A stretch of DNA of 17,075 nucleotides. Origin: Christensenella sp. UBA6420 (GTDB lineage Bacteria > Bacillota > Clostridia > Christensenellales > DTU072). A program made the translations under genes and the position numbers. The notes beneath the pieces are model-generated. The model saw only the letters and a list, made by a program, of their open reading frames with translations. It was not told the origin of the DNA and did no database searches. Shown piece by piece: positions 6,144-13,227 of the stretch; position 1 is the first letter of the stretch, and the number at the start of each line of letters is the position of its first letter. The stretch spans positions 1 through 17,075 of the forward strand of contig DJPE01000056.1 in NCBI GenBank assembly GCA_002439705.1, read 5' to 3'.

Positions 6144-6995
6144 CTATTTAATTTCGCCCGACGCTAAAAGTTTAAGGTAGCCTTCGAGATTATCGTTTTC
6201 GCTGACGGTAAGTTCGGTCACGCCGAGATATTTCATTATTTCGGCTACGAGTACGCCGCCGGCGGGGATTACGTCTCTTTTTTCATACGGCAAGCCGGTT
6301 ATATATCGGCGGAGTTCCGTCGGTACGGAATTTATGTATTCCACGATATCGAGAATTTCGTCGCGGGTAAGGACGGAAAGGTGGACTTCGTTTCTGTCGT
6401 AATCTCTCATCTTATTTCTTATAGCCACGAGAGTTGAAGTCGTGCCACCAATGCTTACGAGTTCGGAAAAAGCGGGGACTTTTCCGTATTCGAGCACCCT
6501 TTGGGCTACCGTTTCGTTAAGTTCGGGTGGACAAAGCCCCAAATCTCTCGTCCTGACCGAGCCGAGCGGCAGGGAGTGGGAATAGAATATTCCTTTATCC
6601 GAACCTACTATAAGTTCGCTCGAAGCTCCGCCCACGTCGAGAACGGCTTGCGTCGTTCCGTCGCCGAAATACGTTCCCGTAAAGCCTATCAGAGCTTCTC
6701 TTTCGGGGGATAGGACGTCCACTTTCACGCCGAGATTTTCTATAAGAGAAACGAAGTAATCGCGGTTGGAGGCGCTTCTTACCGCTTCGGTGGCGAATAT
6801 TCTTACTTCGCCGTCGTGCTCTCTTACGAAGTTCACGAATTTTTTTACCGCTTCGTAAGTGCCGGTTATCTGCGATTCTTTAAGGGGTCCGCCCGGTAAT
6901 TGGTTTTTGGAAAGCTGAGTGTTTTTTACGTGTTTTTCTCCGTCGAAAAGGAGACGGACGGAGTTGCTGCCCACGTCGATTACGCCTACGTTCAT
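6144..6995 (-). CDS. ppx: Ppx/GppA family phosphatase (exopolyphosphatase-like)
   Basis: The 283-aa protein is a short-form member of the ASKHA-fold Ppx/GppA family, which removes terminal phosphate from polyphosphate or from guanosine pentaphosphate. The first phosphate-binding motif is GVIDVGSNSVRLL (4-16) and the second is DVGGASSEL (120-128); SIGGTTSTL follows at 181-189 and PAGGV comes near the C-terminus. E100 in SPEREA aligns with the catalytic Glu. The C-terminal HD-like domain of long forms is absent, as usual for this class. The ATG overlaps the sigH stop as ATGA, so translation is coupled; AAGGA lies about 12 bases upstream in sigH. The last codons form one copy of the 28-bp repeat bounding the adjacent cassette. 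Polyphosphate versus alarmone substrate cannot be decided here. Confidence 0.85.
   Translation of the reverse strand: MNVGVIDVGSNSVRLLFDGEKHVKNTQLSKNQLPGGPLKESQITGTYEAVKKFVNFVREHDGEVRIFATEAVRSASNRDYFVSLIENLGVKVDVLSPEREALIGFTGTYFGDGTTQAVLDVGGASSELIVGSDKGIFYSHSLPLGSVRTRDLGLCPPELNETVAQRVLEYGKVPAFSELVSIGGTTSTLVAIRNKMRDYDRNEVHLSVLTRDEILDIVEYINSVPTELRRYITGLPYEKRDVIPAGGVLVAEIMKYLGVTELTVSENDNLEGYLKLLASGEIK
6145..6172. repeat. Right direct repeat inside ppx 3' end (attR-like)
   Basis: This is the functional copy of the 28-bp sequence at 5263-5290. It spans nearly all of the TAG stop and the last eight codons of ppx. Confidence 0.75.
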
Positions 6996-7567
6996 TGTTC
7001 GAAAAGGTCCTTGTTCTTTTTTATTTTCGTCTTTATCTGGTGAAGGGTATTGTCCACTTTTTTTACGGGTATTCCCGTCAGGTCGGAAATCTCGGTGTAG
7101 GTGTATCCTTCGAAGTAGTATTTCAGAATTTTAAGCTGTTCGGGTTTGAAGAGCTGCGACATTTTTTGGTAAAAGCTGTCCACGCCTTCCCGTTCTATAT
7201 AGTTGTGCACGGGGTCGTAAATGAATTCCGACGGCAGGTTGTTGTCGAGACCGTCCAAAGACACCGCGTCGTTAAGGAGTTTGTGTTTCGCTCTCGAAGA
7301 CGAGCGGATGGCGTCCTTTATCTGACTGCCCACGCACATGCTTATAAACGCCGAAAGGTTGTCGTTCTTTTCGGGGTCGTAATCGCGGATACCCTTAAAA
7401 ATACCCATAAGACCTTCCTGCAAAAGGTCGTCGTAACTGCCGCTGACCAAAAAATATTTTCTCGCCTTGCTTCTCGCTATCCACATATAGCGGGCGATGA
7501 GCGCTTCCATACTTTCCGAGTCGCCGGTCTGGGCTTTTTTCACCAAATCGAGTTCTTTGTCGTCCAC
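6992..7567 (-). CDS. sigH: RNA polymerase sigma factor, SigH-like
   Basis: The 191-aa sigma-70 family protein resembles the SigH (Spo0H) group. Region 2 spans about 8-95, with YDDLLQEGLMGIFKGIRDYD (45-64) as the core-binding part and the -10 recognition part around LSAFISMCVGSQIKDAIR. Region 4 spans about 130-185 with the helix-turn-helix YTEISDLTGIPVKKVDNTL. Regions 1 and 3 are short or absent. The first possible start is GTG at 7567, because the rlmB stop TAA abuts it in frame; AAAGGAG sits about 10 bases upstream, inside the end of rlmB. In many Bacillota sigH lies near cysS-mrnC-rlmB, usually with rae1/yacP between rlmB and sigH; rae1 is missing here. A sporulation, competence or stationary-phase role is inferred from the family only. 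Confidence 0.85.
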   Translation of the reverse strand: MDDKELDLVKKAQTGDSESMEALIARYMWIARSKARKYFLVSGSYDDLLQEGLMGIFKGIRDYDPEKNDNLSAFISMCVGSQIKDAIRSSSRAKHKLLNDAVSLDGLDNNLPSEFIYDPVHNYIEREGVDSFYQKMSQLFKPEQLKILKYYFEGYTYTEISDLTGIPVKKVDNTLHQIKTKIKKNKDLFEQ

Positions 7568-8287
7568 TTAGAGATTGCTCCTTTGCCTTACGCATTCGTA
7601 AAGAACGATACCCGCCGCGACCGACGCGTTAAGGGAATTGACTTTGCCGTTCTGCGGCAGGCTTATTACTCCGTCGCAAAGTTTTTTCGTGAGCTGATGC
7701 ACGCCGTCGCCTTCGCCGCCGACCACTATCGCTATATCGCCTTTAAGATTGGTTTTGTAGATGCTTTCGCCGTCCATATCCGCCGCAAGGACGATATAAC
7801 CGTCTTCTTTAAGGCTTCTTATTGCGTCGTTAATATTGGCTACTTTCGCAATTTTTACGTGACTTGCCGCGCCGCTCGATACCTTTACGACGGTGTCGGT
7901 CACGCCGCAGTTTCTGCGACGGGGGATGATTATTCCGTCCGCTCCCGCACAGTCCACGACTCTTACTATCGCGCCGAGATTATGCGGATCTTCTATTCCG
8001 TCGCACAAAACGACTAATCTGTCTTTACCTTTTCTTTCGGTAATTTCTTCCATTTCCGCGTATTTATACTCGGTGGTAACGGCAACGAAACCCCTGTGGT
8101 CGCCGCCCTTGCAAAGCCTGTCCAGAGCGTACCTGTCCACGAACTGAACCGGTATCTTTTTGTCGCGGCACATAGTTACCACGGGCTTCGAGTTTATGTT
8201 CGGAGCGTCCTTTAATATCAAGACCTTTTCTATCGTGACGTCGCCGCGTAAAGCTTCGGTGACGGCGTTTCTTCCTTCCAGCAACAT
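7568..8287 (-). CDS. rlmB: 23S rRNA 2'-O-methyltransferase, TrmH/SpoU family
   Basis: The 239-aa protein has the three SpoU motifs of the knotted methyltransferase fold: LCDGIEDPHNLGAIVRV (94-110, with N103 and R109), AIVVGGEGDGV (186-196) and ISLPQNGKVNSLNASVA (208-224, with S218 and N220). The N-terminal part (1-80) is the L30e-like RNA-binding domain, starting LLEGRNAVTEAL. The expected activity is SAM-dependent 2'-O-methylation of 23S rRNA (Gm2251 type). Synteny with mrnC and sigH supports rlmB over the related tRNA enzyme trmH. The ATG follows the mrnC stop by 13 bases with AAGGGGGAAAG as ribosome binding site, and the stop codon touches the sigH GTG. Confidence 0.88.
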   Translation of the reverse strand: MLLEGRNAVTEALRGDVTIEKVLILKDAPNINSKPVVTMCRDKKIPVQFVDRYALDRLCKGGDHRGFVAVTTEYKYAEMEEITERKGKDRLVVLCDGIEDPHNLGAIVRVVDCAGADGIIIPRRRNCGVTDTVVKVSSGAASHVKIAKVANINDAIRSLKEDGYIVLAADMDGESIYKTNLKGDIAIVVGGEGDGVHQLTKKLCDGVISLPQNGKVNSLNASVAAGIVLYECVRQRSNL

Positions 8288-8300
8288 TTTTCTTTCCCCC

Positions 8301-8765
8301 TTATGAATTAGGATTATTATGGTTTTCGGTATCCGGACTTTTCGTTTCGGATAACTTATTTTCGTATATCGCGTCGTACAAACACGCTAATCTGTCGTTT
8401 TGTCCCGACAGATAAAGGTATCCCGTGACCGCTTCGAAAGCGGTGGCTAATTGATATTCGTAAAACGACGCGTGCTTGGGTACGGTGTTTATTTTGGCGT
8501 TTTTTGCTTTGTTAAAAATCCGTTTTTCCTGCTCGGTAAGGAGCGGCAACATTATTTTCGCGTCTTCGGCTTGCGACGGAGCGCAGGCAAATTTCGACGC
8601 TTCGACGTGAATTTTTGCGTTTTTATACGGATTTAATTCCGAAAAATACGCCCGCAAAAAAAGAGTGTGAACAGAATCGCCAACCATACTGAGAGCAAGC
8701 GGCGCGTAGTCGGCGAGTACCTTTTCGGGAATATTTTCGGCGGATATCGGCAAATAACGTTTCAT
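8301..8765 (-). CDS. mrnC: Mini-ribonuclease III (23S rRNA maturation)
   Basis: The protein is a stand-alone RNase III catalytic domain without a double-stranded-RNA-binding domain; it trims 23S rRNA precursor ends. LADYAPLALSMVGDSVHTLF contains the catalytic VGD segment, and SFYEYQLATAFEAVTGYLYL is the typical second motif. From the ATG at 8765 it is 154 aa, near the family size of about 140. The frame continues upstream to a GTG at 8858 (185 aa), but those 31 residues are low-complexity, have no ribosome binding site and are overlapped by a good promoter at 8801-8773. I therefore prefer 8765, which would make the mRNA leaderless. It heads the mrnC-rlmB-sigH-ppx operon. The cysS gene that usually precedes it lies 4.7 kb away behind an island. 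Confidence 0.85.
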   Translation of the reverse strand: MKRYLPISAENIPEKVLADYAPLALSMVGDSVHTLFLRAYFSELNPYKNAKIHVEASKFACAPSQAEDAKIMLPLLTEQEKRIFNKAKNAKINTVPKHASFYEYQLATAFEAVTGYLYLSGQNDRLACLYDAIYENKLSETKSPDTENHNNPNS

Positions 8766-8772
8766 AACCGAT

Positions 8773-8801
8773 AGTATATAATAATAATCGGGTTTTTTCA
8801 A
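8773..8801 (-). promoter_or_regulatory. Predicted promoter of the mrnC-rlmB-sigH-ppx operon
   Basis: Minus-strand TTGAAA (8801-8796) and TATACT (8778-8773) are 17 bp apart. Only seven bases separate the -10 box from the mrnC ATG, so the transcript should begin at or next to the start codon. Confidence 0.55.
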
Positions 8802-8867
8802 GCGAAAAAGCGATGAATAAGAGCGGACGGGAACATTTATCTCGCCGAGCTTATTCACATAATAAGG

Positions 8868-9215
8868 TTAATTGCCCTAACGGGCGTGAATTGCCACTTG
8901 CGTGGCGTTAATTTCCGAAGCAGACGCTTCGGAGTTATGGTAATTTAGTGAAGTTCAAAGTTACACTTTGAGTGAAGTTGCCGCAGGTTGTGGCAGTGAA
9001 GTTATCGCAAGCGATAGTGAAGTTCAAAACCAAGGTTTTGAGTTAAGGATAATATTTAAGAGAAGAAAAACTTTATCGCTCTATTGATTATCCCTAACGC
9101 CGAAATCTATGATTTTGGCAATTCACGCCCGCAGGGCAATTAACTCCGCTCCGCAAGGAGTGGAAATTAACGCCGAGCCGACGGCTTGGCAATTAACGCC
9201 ACTTCGTGACAACGA
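8868..9215. repeat. Hairpin array element 1 (two opposed arms)
   Basis: The left arm holds seven short hairpins at 8874-8885, 8893-8906, 8915-8932, 8956-8970, 8980-8994, 9004-9015 and 9025-9040. They are joined by linkers such as GTTAATT, GTGAATT and GTGAAGTT. The right arm has five at 9099-9119, 9127-9137, 9144-9163, 9172-9190 and 9198-9211, with complementary linkers AATTAAC and AATTCAC, so it points the other way. The arms meet at an inverted repeat, GTTAAGGATAAT (9042-9053) with ATTATCCCTAAC (9087-9098), around a 33-base AT-rich core. Stem sequences differ but linkers are conserved. The array fills the gap between the divergent mrnC and lipoprotein promoters. No coding frame is credible here. 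Function unknown. Confidence 0.8.
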
Positions 9216-9231
9216 AAGGTCGGAAAGTGTA

Positions 9232-9260
9232 TTGACAAAACGAGCGTTTAATATTATATT
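9232..9260 (+). promoter_or_regulatory. Promoter of the lipoprotein gene
   Basis: Perfect TTGACA (9232-9237), 17-bp spacer, TATATT (9255-9260). The ATG begins only six bases after the -10 box and no Shine-Dalgarno sequence is present, which points to a leaderless mRNA. Confidence 0.7.
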
Positions 9261-9266
9261 TATAGT

Positions 9267-12200
9267 ATGAAAAAATTTATTATAGGGTTTCTTACGCTTG
9301 TTCTTGCGATAGTCGGGGTTATTACGCTGACCGCTTGCACGGATTCGTTCGGTCGTCCGAGCGATTACGTCGAAGTGGAACGTCTGACCGTGGACACGGC
9401 GAGCGTGTATTTAAGCCCGTCGGGCGAAACTTCTTCCTATCAGCTCAACGTAAACGTTCTGCCCGAAAACGCCACCAACCAAAAACTGAATTACTATATT
9501 CCGAGCGAATATCTGCAATATCTCCGGGTGACTTCTTCGGGGCTTTTGTCCGCGACCGGACAGGCCGTTCCCGAAAACACGATTATTCCCGTGACCGTCA
9601 CGTCCACGACGAACAAGAACGCTTCATTGATAGTCAGCGTAACGATAGAGTACGTTGCGGTAAGGGAGATAGAATTCGACCCCGACAAGATAGAACTTTT
9701 GTATAACGGCGAAGGGTACAAAGCTACGCCAATATTTACGCCCTACCACGCGCAGGACGGCAGAGCGGTTTCTTACCGTTCTCTTAACGACAAAGTAGCC
9801 ACCGTAGACTCGACGGGTTACGTTACTCCCGTATCCGCGGGCGGAACTTATATACTTTGCGAAAGCACTACTGCAAGCGGCAGAAAGATAACGGGACGTC
9901 TGGAAGTCGCGGTAGTCTACACGGAAGGAAGATACAGGCTCGAAGTCTCCGACAGCAACCCGCAATATAATCAGGTACTCGGCCATTTCAAAGCCATTAA
10001 CTTTAACCTTATGTCGTTAGACCCACATTCCGATCCCGACGTGAGAATATTGTGGTTCGTGGACGACAAGCGTGTGGAATCTCTCGGTCTGGACGCAAGA
10101 CAGTACGAACATATCCCCAACGTGGAATCGAGAACGAGTTACCGCATAAAAGTGGAAATTACGTCCAACTACGAAGGCATAGACAAAGCTCCGAAAGTTC
10201 TGTATTCGGAACTTATAACGATTTACGCAAAGTTCCAGGGTTTCGGACTTAATTACGACAATCTTGCTTCGGCATTAGGTTCGAGCTACCGATACGGGGA
10301 AAATGTAACGTTCACTCTTACAGAAGGACAGAGTGCCGTCGTGGGATACAAATGGTATCTTAAACGGAAAACCGACGCCCGCGAAGGAAAACTTATCGCA
10401 TACACAACTGCAAGCGACAGGAATCTGACGAGAACCATTAACGTCGAAGGCGATTACACGCTGACGGCAAAAGGCGTGGACAACGAAGGAAAGACTGTCA
10501 CGACGAAAGATTTTGACTTTTCCGCGACGAAGTTTTCGGCAGGGGATACCATAGTAGCCGAACCGTATCTTTTCGAATACGGCGCGCCGCCGGAAACCTA
10601 TAACTATTTCCTTGCCGAGTGCGACGCGGACGGTGAAATTATAGGGGAAGCGCAAGCGATAGGACACTCGAGCAACGGCGAAAAGTTCTTCTACACGATA
10701 AATAACGCAGGACTATATAAGATAGTCGCCAACGCCACCTTGAACGGCGTACCCGCTACGGTCACCGAAACGACCGACGGAAAAGAAAACGAAGTCGAAT
10801 TCGTTTACACGTCGGAACTTATTAAAGTCTGCGGACTTAACGAAGGGCACGTCGATTTCGAGGACGGGTTGGTAAGTAACGACGAACTAGGAGAAAACTA
10901 TAAAGAAAAATTAAGTCTTATAGACGACGTGACGATTACCGGGTGGTACGACGGAAAGGACTATCGCGTTCTTCTTACCTGGGACGCTCCGTTGGGAGTG
11001 GAAGATTACACCGTGGAAATAAAGAAAGGGGAAGACACTATCCTTTATAATGACGGCGACGACTACGGAAACCGTTACTTCTTAGTTCCCGCGGCGGACC
11101 TTACGCTGAACGATTCGTTCGAAGTGAGAATAAAGGCGGACGGAAGTTTGTTTAGTAAAACTTATTACTACAACGCAACGGGAGAAGAAACGAGAAGTTA
11201 CGCGAGAATAAATCCTGCGTATTATTCCTATTTAGTCCCCGTGAACGGCGTGACGACGAGATATTTGCGGAGCATGGAAGAGCTGGGAAACTTATTATCC
11301 TTCATATCCGATTATTATCCCGACTCAGACGGAATAACAGCCGGGCTGGAAACCATAGACTCGGTAAGATATAAATCTTTCCGCTTTAACGTGATAGCCG
11401 ATTTCGACTTAGCGGAAGCCGACGACTATTTTGACGGGACCGTTCCCGAAGAAATCGCCGAAAGCGTGAAAGGAATATACAAAGCGGTACTCGGCGCGCA
11501 GAACGCCTATTGCGTGACGGGAATATACCGATATCTGTTCGGCACGGTCTCGGACGGCGGATATTCGATAACGATGCTTATTCCCGACGAAAACGGACTT
11601 AAAGAAGATACCGCGGCGACGGTAAGCGGATACGTTTCTTCCGCGTACTCGGCTACTCCGTACGGAAATAATTACGGAAGTCACGCAGTGGACGCGAGAA
11701 AATCGAAAGAAGTAAGCACGAGCGAACAGCTCTACAAAGCAGTGGCGGACGGATATAAACCGTACTTTACCGCCGACAGCGTGAGAGTCCTGTACGAAAA
11801 GGCTTTACGCGTGGTCGATTCGATAATAGGGGAAGAGATGACCGACGCGGAGAAAGCGGCGGCGTTCTTCGACTACCTTACGATAAACGTAACTTACGAT
11901 AAAAACCTTGCCGAACTTACCTTAGGCGGCGGCGAAGACTTCTATTACTATCCCGGTTTCCGTTTGGAAGGAGTTTTCGACAACAACAAAGCGGTCTGCG
12001 ACGGCATAAGTAAAGCCTTCGTTCTTCTCTGCGGAATAGAAGGAATAAAGTGCGAAAGAGTGGTCGGAAAGGTAAACGGAGCCGCCCACGCCTGGAACAA
12101 AGTCCTTATTAACGACTCGTACTATATCGTGGACTGTACCAACGGCGTAACCGTGCAAGACGGCGTGAATATGCCCGACAGGCGTTACTTCCTTATATCC

Positions 12201-12515
12201 GACGAAACCTACGCTTCCTACTTCGACGGCGTGACCGAAACGGGCGAAAAACGCCCCTGCAACGCCGATTATAACGCTTACGAAAAGATTACCGTAAACG
12301 GCAATAACGCTACGATAAATTCCGCGGAAGAATTCGGAACCTTAATAAAATCTTTCGATAAAGTCGCCGCGAAGACCGTAATCTCGGTAAAGAGCAGCGT
12401 AGACGCGGCGGAGCTTGCCGAATACGTCGCAAACCTTAATTTAGAAAGCGGTAATACGATTACTAAAATAATCGCCCTGGCGCAGAGCGGAGAAATGATA
12501 ATCGTTTTGGAATAA
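9267..12515 (+). CDS. Large Ig-repeat lipoprotein with transglutaminase-like domain
   Basis: The 1082-aa protein starts with a lipoprotein signal peptide: KK, a hydrophobic stretch, and the lipobox LTAC with C24 as the lipidation site. Two BIG2-like Ig domains follow (about 35-131 and 132-220), including the typical NDKVATVDSTGYVTPVSAGG. Further beta-sandwich stretches at about 221-323 and 324-425, and an FN3-like one near 555-645 (VLLTWDAPLGVEDYTVEI), are less certain. Residues about 855-985 form a transglutaminase-like cysteine-protease fold with C911 (KAVCDGISKAF), H941 (GAAHAWNKV) and D956 (YYIVDCTNG). It is probably exposed at the cell surface and may cross-link, cleave or bind proteins or wall peptides; the substrate is unknown. 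It stands alone, flanked by hairpin arrays, and splits a conserved gene block. A terminator lies at 12667-12700. Confidence 0.88.
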   Translation: MKKFIIGFLTLVLAIVGVITLTACTDSFGRPSDYVEVERLTVDTASVYLSPSGETSSYQLNVNVLPENATNQKLNYYIPSEYLQYLRVTSSGLLSATGQAVPENTIIPVTVTSTTNKNASLIVSVTIEYVAVREIEFDPDKIELLYNGEGYKATPIFTPYHAQDGRAVSYRSLNDKVATVDSTGYVTPVSAGGTYILCESTTASGRKITGRLEVAVVYTEGRYRLEVSDSNPQYNQVLGHFKAINFNLMSLDPHSDPDVRILWFVDDKRVESLGLDARQYEHIPNVESRTSYRIKVEITSNYEGIDKAPKVLYSELITIYAKFQGFGLNYDNLASALGSSYRYGENVTFTLTEGQSAVVGYKWYLKRKTDAREGKLIAYTTASDRNLTRTINVEGDYTLTAKGVDNEGKTVTTKDFDFSATKFSAGDTIVAEPYLFEYGAPPETYNYFLAECDADGEIIGEAQAIGHSSNGEKFFYTINNAGLYKIVANATLNGVPATVTETTDGKENEVEFVYTSELIKVCGLNEGHVDFEDGLVSNDELGENYKEKLSLIDDVTITGWYDGKDYRVLLTWDAPLGVEDYTVEIKKGEDTILYNDGDDYGNRYFLVPAADLTLNDSFEVRIKADGSLFSKTYYYNATGEETRSYARINPAYYSYLVPVNGVTTRYLRSMEELGNLLSFISDYYPDSDGITAGLETIDSVRYKSFRFNVIADFDLAEADDYFDGTVPEEIAESVKGIYKAVLGAQNAYCVTGIYRYLFGTVSDGGYSITMLIPDENGLKEDTAATVSGYVSSAYSATPYGNNYGSHAVDARKSKEVSTSEQLYKAVADGYKPYFTADSVRVLYEKALRVVDSIIGEEMTDAEKAAAFFDYLTINVTYDKNLAELTLGGGEDFYYYPGFRLEGVFDNNKAVCDGISKAFVLLCGIEGIKCERVVGKVNGAAHAWNKVLINDSYYIVDCTNGVTVQDGVNMPDRRYFLISDETYASYFDGVTETGEKRPCNADYNAYEKITVNGNNATINSAEEFGTLIKSFDKVAAKTVISVKSSVDAAELAEYVANLNLESGNTITKIIALAQSGEMIIVLE

Positions 12516-12520
12516 AAACG

Positions 12521-12641
12521 GTGAAGTTCCGCCGTAGGCGGAGTTAATTGCCAAGCCGTAGGCTCGGCGTGAATTGCCACTCCTTACGGAGCGGAGTTAA
12601 TTGCCCTTACGGGCGTTAATTTCCAAAGCTAACGCTTCGGA
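12521..12641 (+). repeat. Hairpin array, left arm of element 2 (3' UTR of the lipoprotein gene)
   Basis: Five short hairpins follow the stop codon at once: 12529-12541, 12550-12568, 12577-12594, 12603-12614 and 12622-12640. Linkers AGTTAATT, GTGAATT and GTTAATTT match element 1. Several stems contain a single A-C mismatch at the same inner position. The array ends in GGAGTTAAGGATAT, as the left arm of element 1 ends in AGTTAAGGATAAT, and runs into a terminator. Confidence 0.8.
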
Positions 12642-12666
12642 GTTAAGGATATAAATAAAGTATATG

Positions 12667-12700
12667 ACGGAATAGGCGTGCGTTCTATTCCGTTTTTGTT
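12667..12700 (+). terminator. Terminator of the lipoprotein gene
   Basis: ACGGAATAG (12667-12675), 9-base loop, CTATTCCGT (12685-12693), followed by TTTTGTT. It is placed 150 bp after the stop codon, beyond the hairpin array. Confidence 0.8.
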
Positions 12701-12716
12701 TATAAGATTAGCTTTT

Positions 12717-12880
12717 TACTTTCTTTTCGGTGTGAAAAGAAAGTAGCAAAGAAACATACAAGCCGCATCTCCGACCACTCGTTATGCGGGATTTTTCCGC
12801 AGTTGTAAGACTTTGTGCGGAAAAATCTAAGTCCGCATAAGTCGGACTTACAGGGAAGCAAGACAAGTCCGTCTTGCTTG
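12717..12880. repeat. Cluster of four hairpins with the dispersed repeat
   Basis: Consecutive perfect stems: 12 bp at 12717-12745 (TACTTTCTTTTC pairs with GAAAAGAAAGTA), 12 bp at 12790-12827 (GATTTTTCCGCA pairs with TGCGGAAAAATC), 8 bp at 12828-12850 (TAAGTCCG) and 9 bp at 12856-12879 (AAGCAAGAC). Between the first and second lies the inverted copy (12770-12790) of the 21-bp sequence from the window start. This looks like a composite dispersed repeat of unknown role. Confidence 0.6.
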
Positions 12881-12924
12881 TTAGGTAAAGAAAGAGCAAT
12901 ACATTTAAAATAAATTTATTTCGT

Positions 12925-12970
12925 AAAATAATAAAAAATTAAGGGGGCATCGCTCCAAGCCCCCTTAATA
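12925..12970 (-). terminator. Minus-strand terminator with GGGGGC stem
   Basis: An 11-bp perfect stem (12938-12948 with 12959-12969) is followed, on the minus strand, by TTTTTTATTATTTT. It would end a leftward transcript crossing the tandem repeats at 13001-13227, although no gene is read there. The plus strand has no T tract after the stem. Confidence 0.65.
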
Positions 12971-13000
12971 AACCCCTTTCCTCATAATGTTCCCCCCTAT

Positions 13001-13227
13001 CCGAATTTAACGAAGTATATTTTTCTCAACGAACTAATTACTTGAACGAACTTTATTAAGATATGGATAAACCAACTCCGAATTTAACGAAGCTAATCTT
13101 TTTCAACAAAACATATTACTTGAATACGCTTTGTTAAAATATGGATAGACTACCTCCGAATTTAATAAAGCTAATCTTTTTCAACAAACATATTACTTGA
13201 ATGGACGTTATTTACATAAGGATAAAA
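13001..13227. repeat. Three 77-78 bp tandem repeats
   Basis: Units start at 13001, 13078 and 13156 with CCGAATTTAA and share CTTTTTCAACAAA, ATTACTTGAA and an end GGATA. In unit 2, TTAACGAAGC can pair with GCTTTGTTAA (10 bp with one G-T); units 1 and 3 fold less well. The repeats are AT-rich and have no reading frame of note. They could be protein-binding repeats or part of a leftward RNA ending at the terminator near 12925. Confidence 0.75.

Larger units (their letters stand above)
5263..6172 (+). mobile_element. Two-gene cassette bounded by a 28-bp direct repeat of the ppx 3' end
   Basis: A 28-bp sequence containing the last codons of ppx occurs at 5263-5290 and 6145-6172 in the same orientation with one mismatch, giving an 882-bp period. 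The right copy is the functional ppx end. The left copy would encode ...LLASDEIK-stop in the ppx frame and lies next to a terminator oriented for ppx. The DNA between is markedly more AT-rich than its neighbours and carries two overlapping small genes. The palindrome GTATAC occurs near both inner ends (5303-5308 and 6139-6144). No integrase or transposase is present, so any mobility would need an enzyme in trans. The pattern resembles elements that integrate into a gene's 3' end and restore it. Confidence 0.65.

Noticed and set aside
6995..8017. Long plus-strand open frame (340 codons) across sigH and rlmB
   Set aside because: It is antisense to two well-recognised overlapping genes, and its product resembles no family and is rich in Phe/Val/Arg shadow composition.
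8766..8858. N-terminal extension of mrnC from GTG 8858
   Set aside because: It has no ribosome binding site, a Tyr-rich low-complexity product and an overlapping promoter, and the longer protein exceeds the family size. It is not fully excluded.
8868..9215. CRISPR array
   Set aside because: Repeated parts are only 7-9 bases, the variable parts are self-complementary hairpins, spacing is irregular and no cas gene is present.
12708..12899. 63-codon minus-strand frame in the core of element 2
   Set aside because: It runs through several perfect hairpins and a dispersed repeat, has no ribosome binding site and no recognisable product.
13001..13227. Integron attC-like sites: ATTTAAC and GTTAAAA at the ends of unit 2
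   Set aside because: The second box does not fit the expected complementary pattern, units are directly tandem with no gene cassettes between them, and no integrase is present.
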